Source of the DNA: Clostridium sp. 12(A)
Lineage (GTDB): Bacteria > Bacillota > Clostridia > Lachnospirales > Lachnospiraceae
Length of the DNA: 64,000 nucleotides
Assembly: GCA_000526575.1 (NCBI GenBank)
Contig: JAGI01000001.1
Coordinates: 248,001 to 312,000, forward strand
Direction: 5' to 3'
Each line of letters opens with the position of its first letter. Within the stretch, counting starts at the first letter, position 1. Positions 1 through 8,715 of this stretch are shown here, in pieces. The notes under the pieces were generated by a model that did no database searches, had not been told where the DNA came from, and worked only from the letters and a program-made list of their open reading frames with translations. The translations under genes and the position numbers were made by a program.

Positions 1-2
1 CT

Positions 3-1112
3 GTTGCGGTACCAGTGGAGCTGCATGATTTTATGAATGGCCTTCAAAAAACCTTTGAAAGCTATCAAGAGAATCATAAAAGCAAGCTGTGGGTCTGGAA
101 CGAGTGCAACCGGCTTAAGGAAGATTACAGGGAGCAAACCGTATTTGGAATCCTTGGAGATGAGATTGTAATACCATTTCAGAAGCTGGAGAAAATGCTG
201 AAAGTCTGGATTTCCTATGTAGAAGAGGGCATACATGAAGTCTGTGACGGCAATGATCGGATTCCTACCTATTTTTCCTATGAATTTGGCCACTATGAGT
301 ACGAGGGGAAACATATAATTCCTGTCAATGTAAAGGCGGTACCCCTTCCATTATTCTTAGAGGGTTACGTTCGGTATTTTAAGCTTCCTGTTGCCAGAGA
401 AGATAAGACCGCTTTATACCACAAGGTAAAAAAATCAGGACTGTATGATTCAAAGCTTAAGATGTATAAGGTCAATGAATCCCTACAGGAGGCTTCCTTT
501 GAGATAGGAAGAGCCAAAGCATTCTCCCCTGGGTGGCTGGAGAATGAGTCCATCTGGCTTCATATGGAATACAAATATCTGCTGGAGCTGTTAAGATTAA
601 AGCTGTATCATGAATTCTTTGAGGATTTCCACAATGCCTGTATTCCTTTTTTGTCAGAAGAAATGTATGGAAGAAGCCTTTTAGAGAATTCCTCCTTCCT
701 GGCGAGCAGTGCCAATGCAGATGAAAAAATTCACGGAAAAGGGTTTGTAGCCAGGTTAAGCGGTTCCACGGCTGAATTTTTGCAGATGTGGCAAATTATG
801 ATGTTTGGAGAACAGCCGTTTCGCATGGAAAAAGAAACGCTTATCTGTAAGCTGGAACCGACAATCCCGCAGTATTTAATTCCTGAGAGCAAACGCATAG
901 AAGCCAGATTTTTAGGTAAGACCGTGGTGGTCTATCGCTTTGACAAAAAGAAAGATATCACACCCGGATCTTATCAGATTAAAAAGATCCGGATCGAGTT
1001 CTTGAATGGACAGATGAAAGTGATGAATGATGCCTTAATCACTGGTGATGATGCAAAAGAGCTAAGGGCTGGCAAGGTGAGAACACTTATAATAGAGATT
1101 CAGTTGAATTAA
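3..1112 (+). CDS. C-terminal part of a large protein, probably GH94 (cellobiose phosphorylase)-like; 5' truncated by window edge
   Basis: The reading frame is open back to the first bases of the window. The GTG at 15 has no ribosome site, so the true start lies upstream and only about 370 C-terminal residues are seen. The segment near 520-800 (WLENESIWLHMEYKYLLELL, later SGSTAEFLQMW) resembles the C-terminal helical-barrel region and tail of GH94-type phosphorylases. The tail from about 840 on looks like the small beta domain that closes such proteins. The family call is from memory of these motifs; another alpha/alpha-barrel glycosidase is possible. If correct, the enzyme would phosphorolyse beta-glucosides in the cytoplasm. 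No terminator hairpin directly follows it. Confidence 0.5.
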   Translation, partial: VAVPVELHDFMNGLQKTFESYQENHKSKLWVWNECNRLKEDYREQTVFGILGDEIVIPFQKLEKMLKVWISYVEEGIHEVCDGNDRIPTYFSYEFGHYEYEGKHIIPVNVKAVPLPLFLEGYVRYFKLPVAREDKTALYHKVKKSGLYDSKLKMYKVNESLQEASFEIGRAKAFSPGWLENESIWLHMEYKYLLELLRLKLYHEFFEDFHNACIPFLSEEMYGRSLLENSSFLASSANADEKIHGKGFVARLSGSTAEFLQMWQIMMFGEQPFRMEKETLICKLEPTIPQYLIPESKRIEARFLGKTVVVYRFDKKKDITPGSYQIKKIRIEFLNGQMKVMNDALITGDDAKELRAGKVRTLIIEIQLN

Positions 1113-1133
1113 GAGTCTTCCAATGATAAGTAG

Positions 1134-1469
1134 CTCACTACGGAATACCAGCCTTGTAGAAATCGGCCGACCTATGTTCCATTGATTTGCAGAGAAGCCC
1201 TTGATAACAACGGCTTTCTTTTATCCACACATAATTTTATAGCGGTAGTAGAACAGGGGAAAGAACTGATAGAGCTTGCACGGAATCGAGGAATTATCGT
1301 CGGCCAAGATAGTGAAAGCATTTTAATGTATTCTCTTTCCATTACCTGGTTTCCTTTTTTGCAGAAAGATTTGATTGCAAAGTCACTTAACATTAATCCT
1401 TTTTCAGAGGGTTTTCTACAAAGACATAAAGAATTTGTTGCAACTACTTTCATGCAGAGTCTATTGTAG
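1134..1469 (+). pseudogene. Remnant of a TetR-family regulator (C-terminal ligand domain only)
   Basis: The frame is open from just after a stop at 1131-1133 to 1469 and has no credible start or ribosome site. The translation reads like the C-terminal half of a TetR regulator: REALDNNGFLLSTHNF, then VEQGKELIELARNRGIIVGQD, then a hydrophobic stretch with FPFL, and a closing FLQRHKEFVATTFMQSLL. This matches the usual TetR C-terminal pattern (reduced-size helices, FPFL, ERHREF, LL.GL). The N-terminal DNA-binding domain is absent. It is probably a decayed gene. The assignment rests on pattern memory only. Confidence 0.5.
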
Positions 1470-1543
1470 CATGACTGATAATTCAATAATAATGTCTGAT
1501 GTAATAAGGGAAACGGTACCCTCTGTCAAGGACAAGGTAAAAG

Positions 1544-1580
1544 AAGGCGTTGGCTACATGTTAAGTGACCAACGCCTTTT
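1544..1580. terminator. Bidirectional terminator hairpin
   Basis: A perfect 10-bp stem (AAGGCGTTGG at 1544-1553, CCAACGCCTT at 1569-1578) is followed by T residues on the + strand and by a CTTTTA tract on the - strand. It lies between the TetR remnant and the 3' end of the M23 peptidase gene and probably stops transcription of the latter. Confidence 0.7.
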
Positions 1581-1598
1581 CATATGATATTTTTCCTG

Positions 1599-2768
1599 TT
1601 ATTCTTTTTCCTCAGCCACCGGCTCCGGCGGTACAAAATGATCTGGGATCCCGGGGTCTTTCATATCATAAATTCTGTCATATTCTTTGGTCGCCTGATC
1701 TTTCAGTGCCTCTGACCGGTTCATGGATAAAAACTTGGTCAGTTCATAGCAGCTGATCCAGATTTCATTGTTCCCTTCCTTCTGTGACTCATCAAAAATA
1801 AGCTGAAGGCCAAAATGAAGGTGGGACTGATTGATGTTATTGGTGTTTTCTGTCCGGCTGTAGCCGGTACGCCCCAGATATCCAATGACATCACCGGCAG
1901 TTACAATACTTCCCTGTTTTAATGATTTATGATAAGGATAATTTTTCCTCAAATGAGCGTAATAATAATACCGTTTCCCGTCAAAGCTTCGGATGCCAAG
2001 ACGCCAGCCCCCGTATTGGTTCCAGCCAATGGCCTCCACATATCCGCTTTCCACGGCAATCACAGGAGTCCCTACCTGACCCATTAGATCATGGCCCAGA
2101 TGCTGCCTTTTAAATCCATAGGATCTGGCAACGCCAAAGTCATCAAAGTCATTATAAGGATATCCTTTGGCAATGGGCGAAAAGCCTTTGAGTCCATATT
2201 TTTTCACCCAAACCTTATCCGGGTCAACGGATCCGTCAGGTAAAAGAGCAGGAGTCGCATAAAGGGGTGCATTGGCAGATGGAATCTGAATCTCATAAAC
2301 CCCTACAAGGCCATCTAAAACAGCGCCATAAGCTTCTCTATAATAATTATAATACTTCATCTTCTCTGTCAGCTCCGCCATGGTCTTTCCAGCTAAAAGC
2401 TGTTCTGCCAGTGCATCTAAGTCCTTGGTGGAATACTTTGAAAAGTCCCCACCGTACTTTCCACCCAGATAAGCGAGAAGATCCACCCAGTTTAAATGAA
2501 TCTCAGACTGACAGGTGTTAACGTCATAGCGGAAGGCTTCCTGCATGGCTCTTGCCGTGACACCAAAATCCACCCACTTAATATATTTTTTCGGTTCTGA
2601 AGCAGTTGATTTTCCGTCCTGATTGATTACGGGAAAGGAAAGACTTCTTACAGGAGAGATGAAAAAAAGAGATACTAAAAGAAAGGTCAGAATTATGACT
2701 TCTATGTATATAATCATATGATGCTTTGTTATCTGGGAATAGGTTAAGAATTTTTTGAATGGGTTCAT
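1599..2768 (-). CDS. Membrane-anchored M23 (LytM-type) peptidoglycan metallopeptidase
   Basis: A zinc endopeptidase that would cut peptide cross-links in peptidoglycan on the outer face of the membrane. The 389-residue protein starts with a short cytoplasmic stretch and one membrane helix at about residues 18-38. The LytM domain is in the second half: zinc motif HxxxD in HLGHD near residue 222 and the HLHFG motif near residue 318, both intact. An ATG at 2786 also opens the frame, but AAGGAGA lies between it and the ATG at 2768, so 2768 is chosen. Similar anchored M23 proteins act in growth or in engulfment during sporulation (SpoIIQ-like); which applies cannot be told here. It is a single gene, divergent from the alcohol dehydrogenase. 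Confidence 0.88.
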   Translation of the reverse strand: MNPFKKFLTYSQITKHHMIIYIEVIILTFLLVSLFFISPVRSLSFPVINQDGKSTASEPKKYIKWVDFGVTARAMQEAFRYDVNTCQSEIHLNWVDLLAYLGGKYGGDFSKYSTKDLDALAEQLLAGKTMAELTEKMKYYNYYREAYGAVLDGLVGVYEIQIPSANAPLYATPALLPDGSVDPDKVWVKKYGLKGFSPIAKGYPYNDFDDFGVARSYGFKRQHLGHDLMGQVGTPVIAVESGYVEAIGWNQYGGWRLGIRSFDGKRYYYYAHLRKNYPYHKSLKQGSIVTAGDVIGYLGRTGYSRTENTNNINQSHLHFGLQLIFDESQKEGNNEIWISCYELTKFLSMNRSEALKDQATKEYDRIYDMKDPGIPDHFVPPEPVAEEKE

Positions 2769-2891
2769 AAATGTTCTCCTTGTCATTCCATAAGAGGTAC
2801 AAGTGAAAAGGGAAAGAAGCTTTAAGCCTTTCCCATATAAGATATGCGAAGACAGGGAATTATATGACGAAAATCATAAGACACCTTACAG

Positions 2892-2920
2892 TTGGATTTG
2901 AAGTCTGTTCATGTTATAAT
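2892..2920 (+). promoter_or_regulatory. Promoter of the alcohol dehydrogenase gene
   Basis: TTGGAT at 2892-2897, a 17-bp spacer, and consensus TATAAT at 2915-2920. It lies 60 bp upstream of the alcohol dehydrogenase start and resembles a housekeeping sigma-A promoter. Confidence 0.7.
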
Positions 2921-2979
2921 GGAAGTATGATAAAAAGGTGCGGGAGGGGGAATACCGTACCGGAAAGAGAGGTTAAGAC

Positions 2980-4167
2980 ATGAATAATTTTGAATATTGC
3001 GTACCCACAAGAGTGCTGTTTGGCCGGGATACCCATAGGCAGGTAGGAACGGTCATAAAAGAATATGGTTATAAAAAAGTACTGGTCCATTTCGGCGGCG
3101 GAAGTGTGAAAAAGAGCGGTCTTCTTGATCAGGTGACAGACTCCTTAAAGGAACAGGGAATTGACTTTGTTTTGTTTGGTGGAGTGAAACCAAATCCCAC
3201 CCTCTCCCTGGCTTTGGAAGGTATGGAGCTTTGCAGAAAAGAAGGAATCGACTTTATACTTGCCATTGGAGGCGGAAGTGTACTGGATTCTGCCAAGTGC
3301 ATCGCTGACGGTGCCTTAAATCCTGAAACAGACCCATGGAAATACTTCTTAAAGGAAGCAGCACCTAAAAAGGCCCTTCCTCATGGAAATATACTGACCC
3401 TTTCTGCTTCTGGAAGTGAGACAAGCTTATCCTGCGTCATTACCAATGAAGATGGAAATTATAAGAGAGGCTTTAACAGTCCGACACACCGTCCTCTCTT
3501 TGCTATTTTAAATCCGGAGCTGACATATTCCGTGAATAAGTTCCAGACTGGATGTGGTACCGTAGATATTATGATGCATACTTTGGAACGGTATCTGGGC
3601 GGCAATACAAAAGATACTCCATTGACGGACCGGATTGCAGAAGGACTTCTTATTTCTGTCATGGAGGCAGGAGCTGTTGCAGATAAAAATCCACAAGATT
3701 ATGAGGCAAGAGCCACTCTTATGTGGGCAGGAAGCCTTTCGCACAATGACCTTACCGGCCTTGGCAGAGAATATATGATGCAGGTCCATCAATTAGAGCA
3801 TGAGCTCTCAGGCCTGTATCCCTGTATCGCTCATGGGGCTGGATTATCTGCCTTATTCTGTTCCTGGGCAAGATACGTATGTGAAAAGGATCCCATGAGA
3901 TTTGCTCAGCTGGCTGTCCGGGTGATGAAGGTTGAGATGGATTTTGAGGCACCTTTAAAAACGGCATTAAAAGGAATCGACCGTCTGGAAGAGTTCTTTG
4001 TAAGCCTTGGGATGCCGGTCAGCTTAAGAGAGCTTGATGATGCTGTAAGGGAAGATGATTTTGAATTGATGGCAGAAAAATGTTCCTTTTACGGAACCAG
4101 GAGTTTACCTGGAATCATGACTCTTGGAAAACAGGAAATGATGGAGATATACCGAAAGGCATATTAA
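2980..4167 (+). CDS. Iron-containing alcohol dehydrogenase (butanol dehydrogenase type, YqhD/BdhA group)
   Basis: A cytoplasmic NAD(P)H-dependent alcohol/aldehyde oxidoreductase, probably reducing fermentation aldehydes to alcohols. The 395-residue length fits the group. The N-terminal PTRVLFG is typical. The nucleotide-binding GGGSVLDSAK is at about residues 97-106. Metal ligands are visible: Asp in GTVDIMMH (about 194), His in HQLEHELSG (about 270-278) and His in AHGAGL (about 285). AGAGAGG precedes the start. It is monocistronic, with its own promoter and a strong terminator. Substrate and cofactor preference cannot be read from the sequence. Confidence 0.93.
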   Translation: MNNFEYCVPTRVLFGRDTHRQVGTVIKEYGYKKVLVHFGGGSVKKSGLLDQVTDSLKEQGIDFVLFGGVKPNPTLSLALEGMELCRKEGIDFILAIGGGSVLDSAKCIADGALNPETDPWKYFLKEAAPKKALPHGNILTLSASGSETSLSCVITNEDGNYKRGFNSPTHRPLFAILNPELTYSVNKFQTGCGTVDIMMHTLERYLGGNTKDTPLTDRIAEGLLISVMEAGAVADKNPQDYEARATLMWAGSLSHNDLTGLGREYMMQVHQLEHELSGLYPCIAHGAGLSALFCSWARYVCEKDPMRFAQLAVRVMKVEMDFEAPLKTALKGIDRLEEFFVSLGMPVSLRELDDAVREDDFELMAEKCSFYGTRSLPGIMTLGKQEMMEIYRKAY

Positions 4168-4181
4168 GACTGATTAACAGG

Positions 4182-4205
4182 GGGGGGCTTGATGCCCCCC
4201 TTTTT
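4182..4205 (+). terminator. Rho-independent terminator after the alcohol dehydrogenase
   Basis: A 7-bp GC-only stem (GGGGGGC / GCCCCCC) with a 5-nt loop, followed by TTTTT at 4201-4205. Confidence 0.92.
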
Positions 4206-4321
4206 AGTTGTATCATATACTTAACTCTAAGTAGGTATTATGTTATTTCAGCATTTGAATTTAGGATCACAAAATAGAAATAAATCAATAATATTTGTAA
4301 GACTACATTCGAATATTTTAT

Positions 4322-4747
4322 TTATGAAAAATATTCGCTATAAGCTTCCTCAGTCGTCTGTACGTTCTTTAAATATACAATCTGCCCCGCATCATTCATA
4401 CGAACAATGTCTATACCCGCTTTTGCATACACCGTGCCATCTGCCGCTTGACCGCATACTGCCCAGTTGGTTCGGTAGCTGCCGTCAGACTGAAGGACCC
4501 ATGCATCCCACATATGCTTAATGTCCTTGTTGTTCTCATAAAAGGTCTTAATAACCCCCTCAAATCCTTTACGGCTGCCACGGCTGGAAACAATTTCAGC
4601 ATCCTGCGTGAACAGGGACAATAAGTCCTCCATTGCCCGATCGTTAGTGCGAGAAGCATCATATAAACGGAAGTAGTTATTTAAGATCGTTATGTTTCTA
4701 TCCGTGTTTATGGAGTTGTTGCTGCTTTCTGTTGCTGCTATATTCAT
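4322..4747 (-). CDS. NTF2/SnoaL-like small protein
   Basis: A 141-residue protein with the cone-shaped NTF2-like fold pattern: an N-terminal helix pair (ILNNYFRLYDASRTNDRAMEDLLSLFTQDAEIVSS), then GFEGVIKTFYE and C-terminal beta strands (YRTNWAVCGQ, KAGIDIVRMNDAGQIVYLKNV). Family members bind small hydrophobic ligands or act as isomerases or hydrolases, so the fold alone does not give a reaction. AGGAGG-type bases (AGGAGGAAATACA) precede the ATG. It is transcribed divergently from an ArsR-type regulator; the gap between them holds three palindromes, so it is probably the target of that regulator. Confidence 0.8.
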   Translation of the reverse strand: MNIAATESSNNSINTDRNITILNNYFRLYDASRTNDRAMEDLLSLFTQDAEIVSSRGSRKGFEGVIKTFYENNKDIKHMWDAWVLQSDGSYRTNWAVCGQAADGTVYAKAGIDIVRMNDAGQIVYLKNVQTTEEAYSEYFS

Positions 4748-4766
4748 TGTATTTCCTCCTATGGTT

Positions 4767-4787
4767 TATACTGTCTGATACAGTATA
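4767..4787. promoter_or_regulatory. Perfect inverted repeat upstream of the NTF2-like gene
   Basis: TATACTGT, a 5-nt spacer and ACAGTATA form a perfect 8+8 palindrome 20 bp before the NTF2-like start codon. It lies in the leader or promoter of that gene and could be an operator. Confidence 0.5.
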
Positions 4788-4794
4788 GTTTTAT

Positions 4795-4814
4795 AGTTCG
4801 AAAAAATTCGAACT
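4795..4814. promoter_or_regulatory. Palindromic operator candidate 1 (AGTTCGAA-AAAA-TTCGAACT)
   Basis: A perfect 20-bp palindrome in the divergent region. A related near-palindrome lies at 4865-4882. Size and position fit ArsR-type dimer operators; that the neighbouring ArsR-type protein binds here is inference. Confidence 0.6.
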
Positions 4815-4864
4815 GTATAACATGAGTAGAACTATATCACACTTATTTAAGGAATGCAATAACA

Positions 4865-4882
4865 GTTTGAAAAATTTCGAAC
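4865..4882. promoter_or_regulatory. Palindromic operator candidate 2
   Basis: GTTTGAAAAATTTCGAAC is a near-perfect palindrome (one mismatched pair) that shares the TTCGAAC half-site with 4795-4814. It sits about 40 bp before the ArsR-type start, as expected for autoregulation. Confidence 0.5.
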
Positions 4883-4919
4883 ATTGAAAAAAATAATTTT
4901 ATGTGTTAATATTTACATT

Positions 4920-5231
4920 ATGAGAACATTAACAATACCTACAGCTTCGGAGATGAGTCTGACAATGGTCTGTAATGCACTAGGTGACCCGTTACGTATG
5001 AAGATTGCGTACTGTCTTGCCAGTTTTGACGAGAGAGACTGTTCCGCTTTTAAATTGGACCACATCCCCAAATCAACATTATCCCATCACATTAAAATAC
5101 TGCGTGAAGCTGGTATTATTCAGCCGCGCATCGAAGGCAAACACCACTTTTATTCGCTCAGAAAGGATGAATTAAATTCCCGTTTTCCTGGTTTAATTGA
5201 TATGATAGTGCAAACAGGAGGCCTGGAATAA
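4920..5231 (+). CDS. ArsR-family winged-helix transcriptional regulator
   Basis: A 103-residue regulator with the ArsR helix-turn-helix: NALGDPLRMKIAYCLAS, then PKSTLSHHIKILREAGIIQPRIEGKHH with the recognition helix (STLSHHIKILREAGI) and the wing (GKHHFYSL). It lacks the CxC metal site of classical metal sensors; the single Cys in the DERDCSAF segment alone would not bind metal. A TTG at 4884 would add 12 residues, but the ATG at 4920 gives the usual ArsR length; neither has a good ribosome site. It is divergent from the NTF2-like gene and probably represses both by binding the palindromes between them. Confidence 0.85.
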   Translation: MRTLTIPTASEMSLTMVCNALGDPLRMKIAYCLASFDERDCSAFKLDHIPKSTLSHHIKILREAGIIQPRIEGKHHFYSLRKDELNSRFPGLIDMIVQTGGLE

Positions 5232-5367
5232 TATAAAATAAAGCAGTTAAGAATCAGCTGAACCTATTATGTTAAGGCGGTTATGGAAAAAAGTATACAG
5301 GTTCTTTTTACATGATAATTTGTGAGGCTGGCAAATAAGAGGAATGATACAAGGGTGTTATAACAAA

Positions 5368-5403
5368 AAAACGGCTCTAGGTCTTGCTTCCTGGAACCGT
5401 TTT
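5368..5403. terminator. Terminator hairpin
   Basis: A 14-bp stem (5368-5381 with 5390-5403; one mismatch, one G-T pair) is preceded by an A tract and ends in TTTT, so it can act in both directions between the convergent ArsR and flavin reductase genes. Confidence 0.65.
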
Positions 5404-5417
5404 GTCTACAGTCTGTA

Positions 5418-5447
5418 AGGAGCTAAGAATTGTAATTCTTAGCTCCT
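5418..5447. terminator. Second strong hairpin between convergent genes
   Basis: A perfect 14-bp inverted repeat (AGGAGCTAAGAATT / AATTCTTAGCTCCT) with a 2-nt centre, 14 bp after the previous hairpin. It has no clear T tract; it may be a backup terminator or an mRNA end protector. Confidence 0.45.
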
Positions 5448-5524
5448 ATATTTGCATACTTGTTATCCCTGCAAACTGGAATTTGTAAGTTTAACTACAA
5501 ACTCATTTTATATGTTTTAAAACT

Positions 5525-6097
5525 TTAAAAAAATTTTTTTCCTTCGCCCCATGGCTTACCAACGATTTCTCCAAGAGAGATATAGTTTGTTCCGAATGGA
5601 TCATAAAGAATCATTCCAGTTTTTAAAGAATCAATTCCACCTCTGGCACTTACCACTGCCTCATCTGCAGCAATGTTCTTAATCTTTGCCAAGACAGTAG
5701 TGAAATTTGTTCCATTAACAATTTCTATTAATTCACATTCAATTACTACTGGACTACCTTCGATAATCGGTGCATCTACGAACTGGCTCTTCACAGCTTT
5801 TAGTCCGGATTTTGCAAATTTATCAGGCACATTGTAACCTGTTACACTGCCTAAATAATCGACTTCTGACATTAACTCCTGATTGACAAGAGCAACTGTA
5901 AATGCACGTCTTTTTTCTACATTTTCATGGGTCTTGCTGCGAAGACCAATACATAAAGCCAAATCTCCGGCATTCGTTCTCATTGCCTCATGTAAATTCA
6001 TTACATTGACGCTTCCATTATCATTATAAGTAGCGACCATAAGCACTGGGGCGGGATATCCGTAGCCAAATACTTTTGCACCTAAATTCTTCATCAT
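5525..6097 (-). CDS. Flavin reductase-like (FMN-binding split-barrel) protein
   Basis: A 190-residue protein of the flavoredoxin / DIM6-NTAB flavin reductase type. It opens with PAPVLMVATYNDNGSVNVMN (substrate and FMN pocket) and continues with LCIGLRSKTHENV and FTVALVNQELMSEVDYLG, the usual FMN-binding pattern. The C-terminus GTNYISLGEIVGKPW is also typical. Such proteins bind FMN and pass electrons or reduce small molecules in the cytoplasm. The start ATG at 6097 follows AAAGGAAATCC; a further upstream start would be out of line with the family. It is divergent from an AraC regulator and probably controlled by it. Confidence 0.87.
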   Translation of the reverse strand: MMKNLGAKVFGYGYPAPVLMVATYNDNGSVNVMNLHEAMRTNAGDLALCIGLRSKTHENVEKRRAFTVALVNQELMSEVDYLGSVTGYNVPDKFAKSGLKAVKSQFVDAPIIEGSPVVIECELIEIVNGTNFTTVLAKIKNIAADEAVVSARGGIDSLKTGMILYDPFGTNYISLGEIVGKPWGEGKKFF

Positions 6098-6251
6098 ACA
6101 TGGATTTCCTTTCTTAATCCTGACTTCATTGTAGTCAGAGTTTTTTATGCCCCTATTATAAACACAATATCTTGCCAAAATCAGCGCTATATATTAATAT
6201 TAAATGTGGCTTATTTTAGCTTTTCTTAATTTGTAAATGGAGGTCGTGACT

Positions 6252-7196
6252 ATGAGATTAACCTATGACAATGAAATTATGCTGGCTTTAGAGAAACTAA
6301 GCACAGACTTTCCTCGTCTTAATTGGAATTTCAGTCCCGATTCAAATTATGGAAATAATGAACTTGTTTCTCATTGGCTCGGTGAAGAAGATGAAGATGT
6401 AATGGTTTGCGTTTTCAAGGATAAACGACTCAATGAACAGTTCCACCGTCAGGATTTTTTCTTTCTACACTTTGCGTATCGTGGTGACTATGATGCATTA
6501 AGTGCAAAATATAATAATCGTATCACAATAAAAGAGGGAGACTGCTATATTGGACAACCCTATAGTGGTTATGCTGCCAAAAGAGATTCAGATGAAGATG
6601 GTATTATTGTCGGCGTGTTAATTCAAAAACAAACATTTATTCAAGAATTTCTTGCTTCTTTTTCCACAGACACCGCTATGCTGAATTTCTTTCTTGAACC
6701 GCATAAAAATCAGTATGCAGATGAATTCATTCATTTAAGAATTCCAGATTCTTCTCCTATCTGGAGACTACTTGGCCTCATGATTCTCGAATATGCGAAC
6801 AAGACGAATGACTCTCAAAAAATCATTAAACCGCTGGTGATGTCTCTATGCATGTATATTTCTTCAGAATATAAACGCCATAATCTTCCATTAAAAACAT
6901 CTATGGTTGATAAAATTGTGGAATATATTGAATCCAATGCTGACATGGTCACTTTATCTTCAGTTGCATTACACTTTGGCTATCACCCTGTTTATATATC
7001 AAAACTCCTGCCAAAGAAAACCGAAAAGACATTTTCCCAAATAGTCACGGATTCCAGAATGCGAAGAGCAAAGCTGCTCCTTAGTTACACAGACCTTTCA
7101 ATAGAAAAAATTGCCACTATACTAGGATATAGCAATAGCAGCAATTTCTATAAAGCGTTCAATCAGTATTTTGGAGCTTCTCCAAGACAGTTGTGA
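6252..7196 (+). CDS. AraC-family transcriptional regulator
   Basis: A 314-residue regulator. The N-terminal 200 residues form a cupin-like sensor region (FFFLHFAYRGDYD, KEGDCYIGQPYSGYAA). The C-terminal about 100 residues hold the two AraC helix-turn-helix units: VEYIESNADMVTLSSVALHF with HPVYISKLLPKKT, then LSIEKIATILGYSNSSNFYKAFNQYFGASPRQL. The ATG at 6252 is preceded at good distance by GGAGG; an ATG at 6237 overlaps that site and is less likely. It is divergent from the flavin reductase gene, its likely target. The effector is unknown. Confidence 0.92.
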   Translation: MRLTYDNEIMLALEKLSTDFPRLNWNFSPDSNYGNNELVSHWLGEEDEDVMVCVFKDKRLNEQFHRQDFFFLHFAYRGDYDALSAKYNNRITIKEGDCYIGQPYSGYAAKRDSDEDGIIVGVLIQKQTFIQEFLASFSTDTAMLNFFLEPHKNQYADEFIHLRIPDSSPIWRLLGLMILEYANKTNDSQKIIKPLVMSLCMYISSEYKRHNLPLKTSMVDKIVEYIESNADMVTLSSVALHFGYHPVYISKLLPKKTEKTFSQIVTDSRMRRAKLLLSYTDLSIEKIATILGYSNSSNFYKAFNQYFGASPRQL

Positions 7197-7298
7197 CATC
7201 ATCCTGTAATACTATTTTGTTATATAGTAATTTTTACCTCGTCCTTACCTCGATAAATCCCGATTTGTCGTTCTCTATAACTTATCCTATATATTAAA

Positions 7299-7335
7299 AG
7301 AACAGATGGTTTTCAAGTAAATCTCCATCTGTTCT
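7299..7335 (+). terminator. Hairpin after the AraC regulator gene
   Basis: A perfect 11-bp stem (AGAACAGATGG / CCATCTGTTCT), 100 bp after the stop codon. It is followed by AATAATT rather than a T tract, so terminator activity is only probable. Confidence 0.5.
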
Positions 7336-7426
7336 AATAATTATCATATAATTCCCTATTTACAGAAAAATTTTAACTTGTTTTTATCAGCATAATGTTT
7401 TAGTTATAATGTTTTATACCATAATA

Positions 7427-8422
7427 CTATTCGCCGATTTCAACAATAGTCCTTCCCAAATGAGTCCCCATTTGTAAGCTATTAAATGTTTCCGCTAATT
7501 GTTTTAAAGTTACTTTGTTAGTAAAAGCGTCACTGGAAATGCTCCACTCTTTACCAAATTTACTCCAGATTTCGTAACGTTCTTCCATTGGATAATTTAC
7601 TGAATCTATTCCTAATAAATTAATTCCTCTTAGGATAAATGGTAATACCGTTGTAGAGAATTTAATACCACCAGCATTTCCGCAAATTGAGATACTTCCA
7701 CCATAATATATCTGTGGAATTATAGTTGATATCAATTCACCGCCTACAGTATCTATCACATAGTGATATTTTTGTTTTGCCAGAGGTCTCGGCTTGTCAA
7801 GTTCAATATCGGCTAACGTTACAACATTGTCTGCACCTAAATCTTTTAACATGTTTGTTTGGTCACTTTTTCTTGTTAAAGCTGTAATATTAGTATAGCC
7901 ACTTTTCTTCAGTATTTGTAATGCTAAACTACCTACTCCACCGGTTGAGCCTGTTACTAATATTCTAGCTTCCTTATTAGAAGCCATTCCCATTTTTTCT
8001 AAGGCTAAAACTGATAAACCGGCAGTAAAACCAGCTGTACCGATAATCATAGAGTCTTTTAATGATAATCCTTCTGGTAATGGAACAATCCATTCAGCTG
8101 GAATACGGGCATATTCTGAGAAGCCTCCTGTATGTGTCATGCCCACTTCAAAACCTGTCACCAGTACATGTTGTCCCTCTTTAAACTTATCTGTTGAAGA
8201 AGAAACCACAATTCCACTTAAATCAATACCTGCTATCATAGGATACTTATTAATTACTCCACCCTTAGTTTTTACGGCTAAGGAATCTTTATAATTAATA
8301 GATGAATAAGATACTTTTATTAAGACCTCCCCCTTTGAAAGATCAGAAATACTAATATTCTCAATGCCAAACTCAACTTCCCCCTGAACATCTTTTACAA
8401 CTACAGCTTTAAATAAATCCAT
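7427..8422 (-). CDS. YhdH/YhfP-family NADPH-dependent quinone oxidoreductase (acrylyl-CoA reductase type)
   Basis: A 331-residue zinc-free medium-chain dehydrogenase. The opening FKAVVVKD, YSSINYKDSLA, the PMIAGIDLSG segment, and GTAGFTAGLSVLALEKMG are hallmark YhdH sequences. The NADPH-binding VTGSTGGVGSLALQILKKSGY is near residue 155. Characterised relatives (AcuI/YhdH) reduce acryloyl-CoA and may protect against it; others reduce quinones. It is divergent from a MarR gene 293 bp away, and such pairs often answer to electrophiles. The upstream TTGACA on the - strand at 8515-8520 may be its -35 box. Confidence 0.92.
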   Translation of the reverse strand: MDLFKAVVVKDVQGEVEFGIENISISDLSKGEVLIKVSYSSINYKDSLAVKTKGGVINKYPMIAGIDLSGIVVSSSTDKFKEGQHVLVTGFEVGMTHTGGFSEYARIPAEWIVPLPEGLSLKDSMIIGTAGFTAGLSVLALEKMGMASNKEARILVTGSTGGVGSLALQILKKSGYTNITALTRKSDQTNMLKDLGADNVVTLADIELDKPRPLAKQKYHYVIDTVGGELISTIIPQIYYGGSISICGNAGGIKFSTTVLPFILRGINLLGIDSVNYPMEERYEIWSKFGKEWSISSDAFTNKVTLKQLAETFNSLQMGTHLGRTIVEIGE

Positions 8423-8715
8423 GTTATGTTCCTTCTTTCTGAAAATATTCTATAAACGAATATTTCTGCAATAGAAATATATAATGTTGAAACTTTATCA
8501 TATTAATGTTAAGATGTCAATTGTAGCAACGGCAGTAAAATACTCTACATGCAGTATTTTTCCTTTATCAAGAATCTATGCTGTATTTCGCTAGCGTCAG
8601 TTATTTTATTTTTCAATTAATATAAATGTCTACGGGTTCTGGGAATTAATATAAAGGAGTACATCATACGATCAATCTTACAAATCAAGAAAAGAATAAC
8701 AAAAGGGGTCTTATC

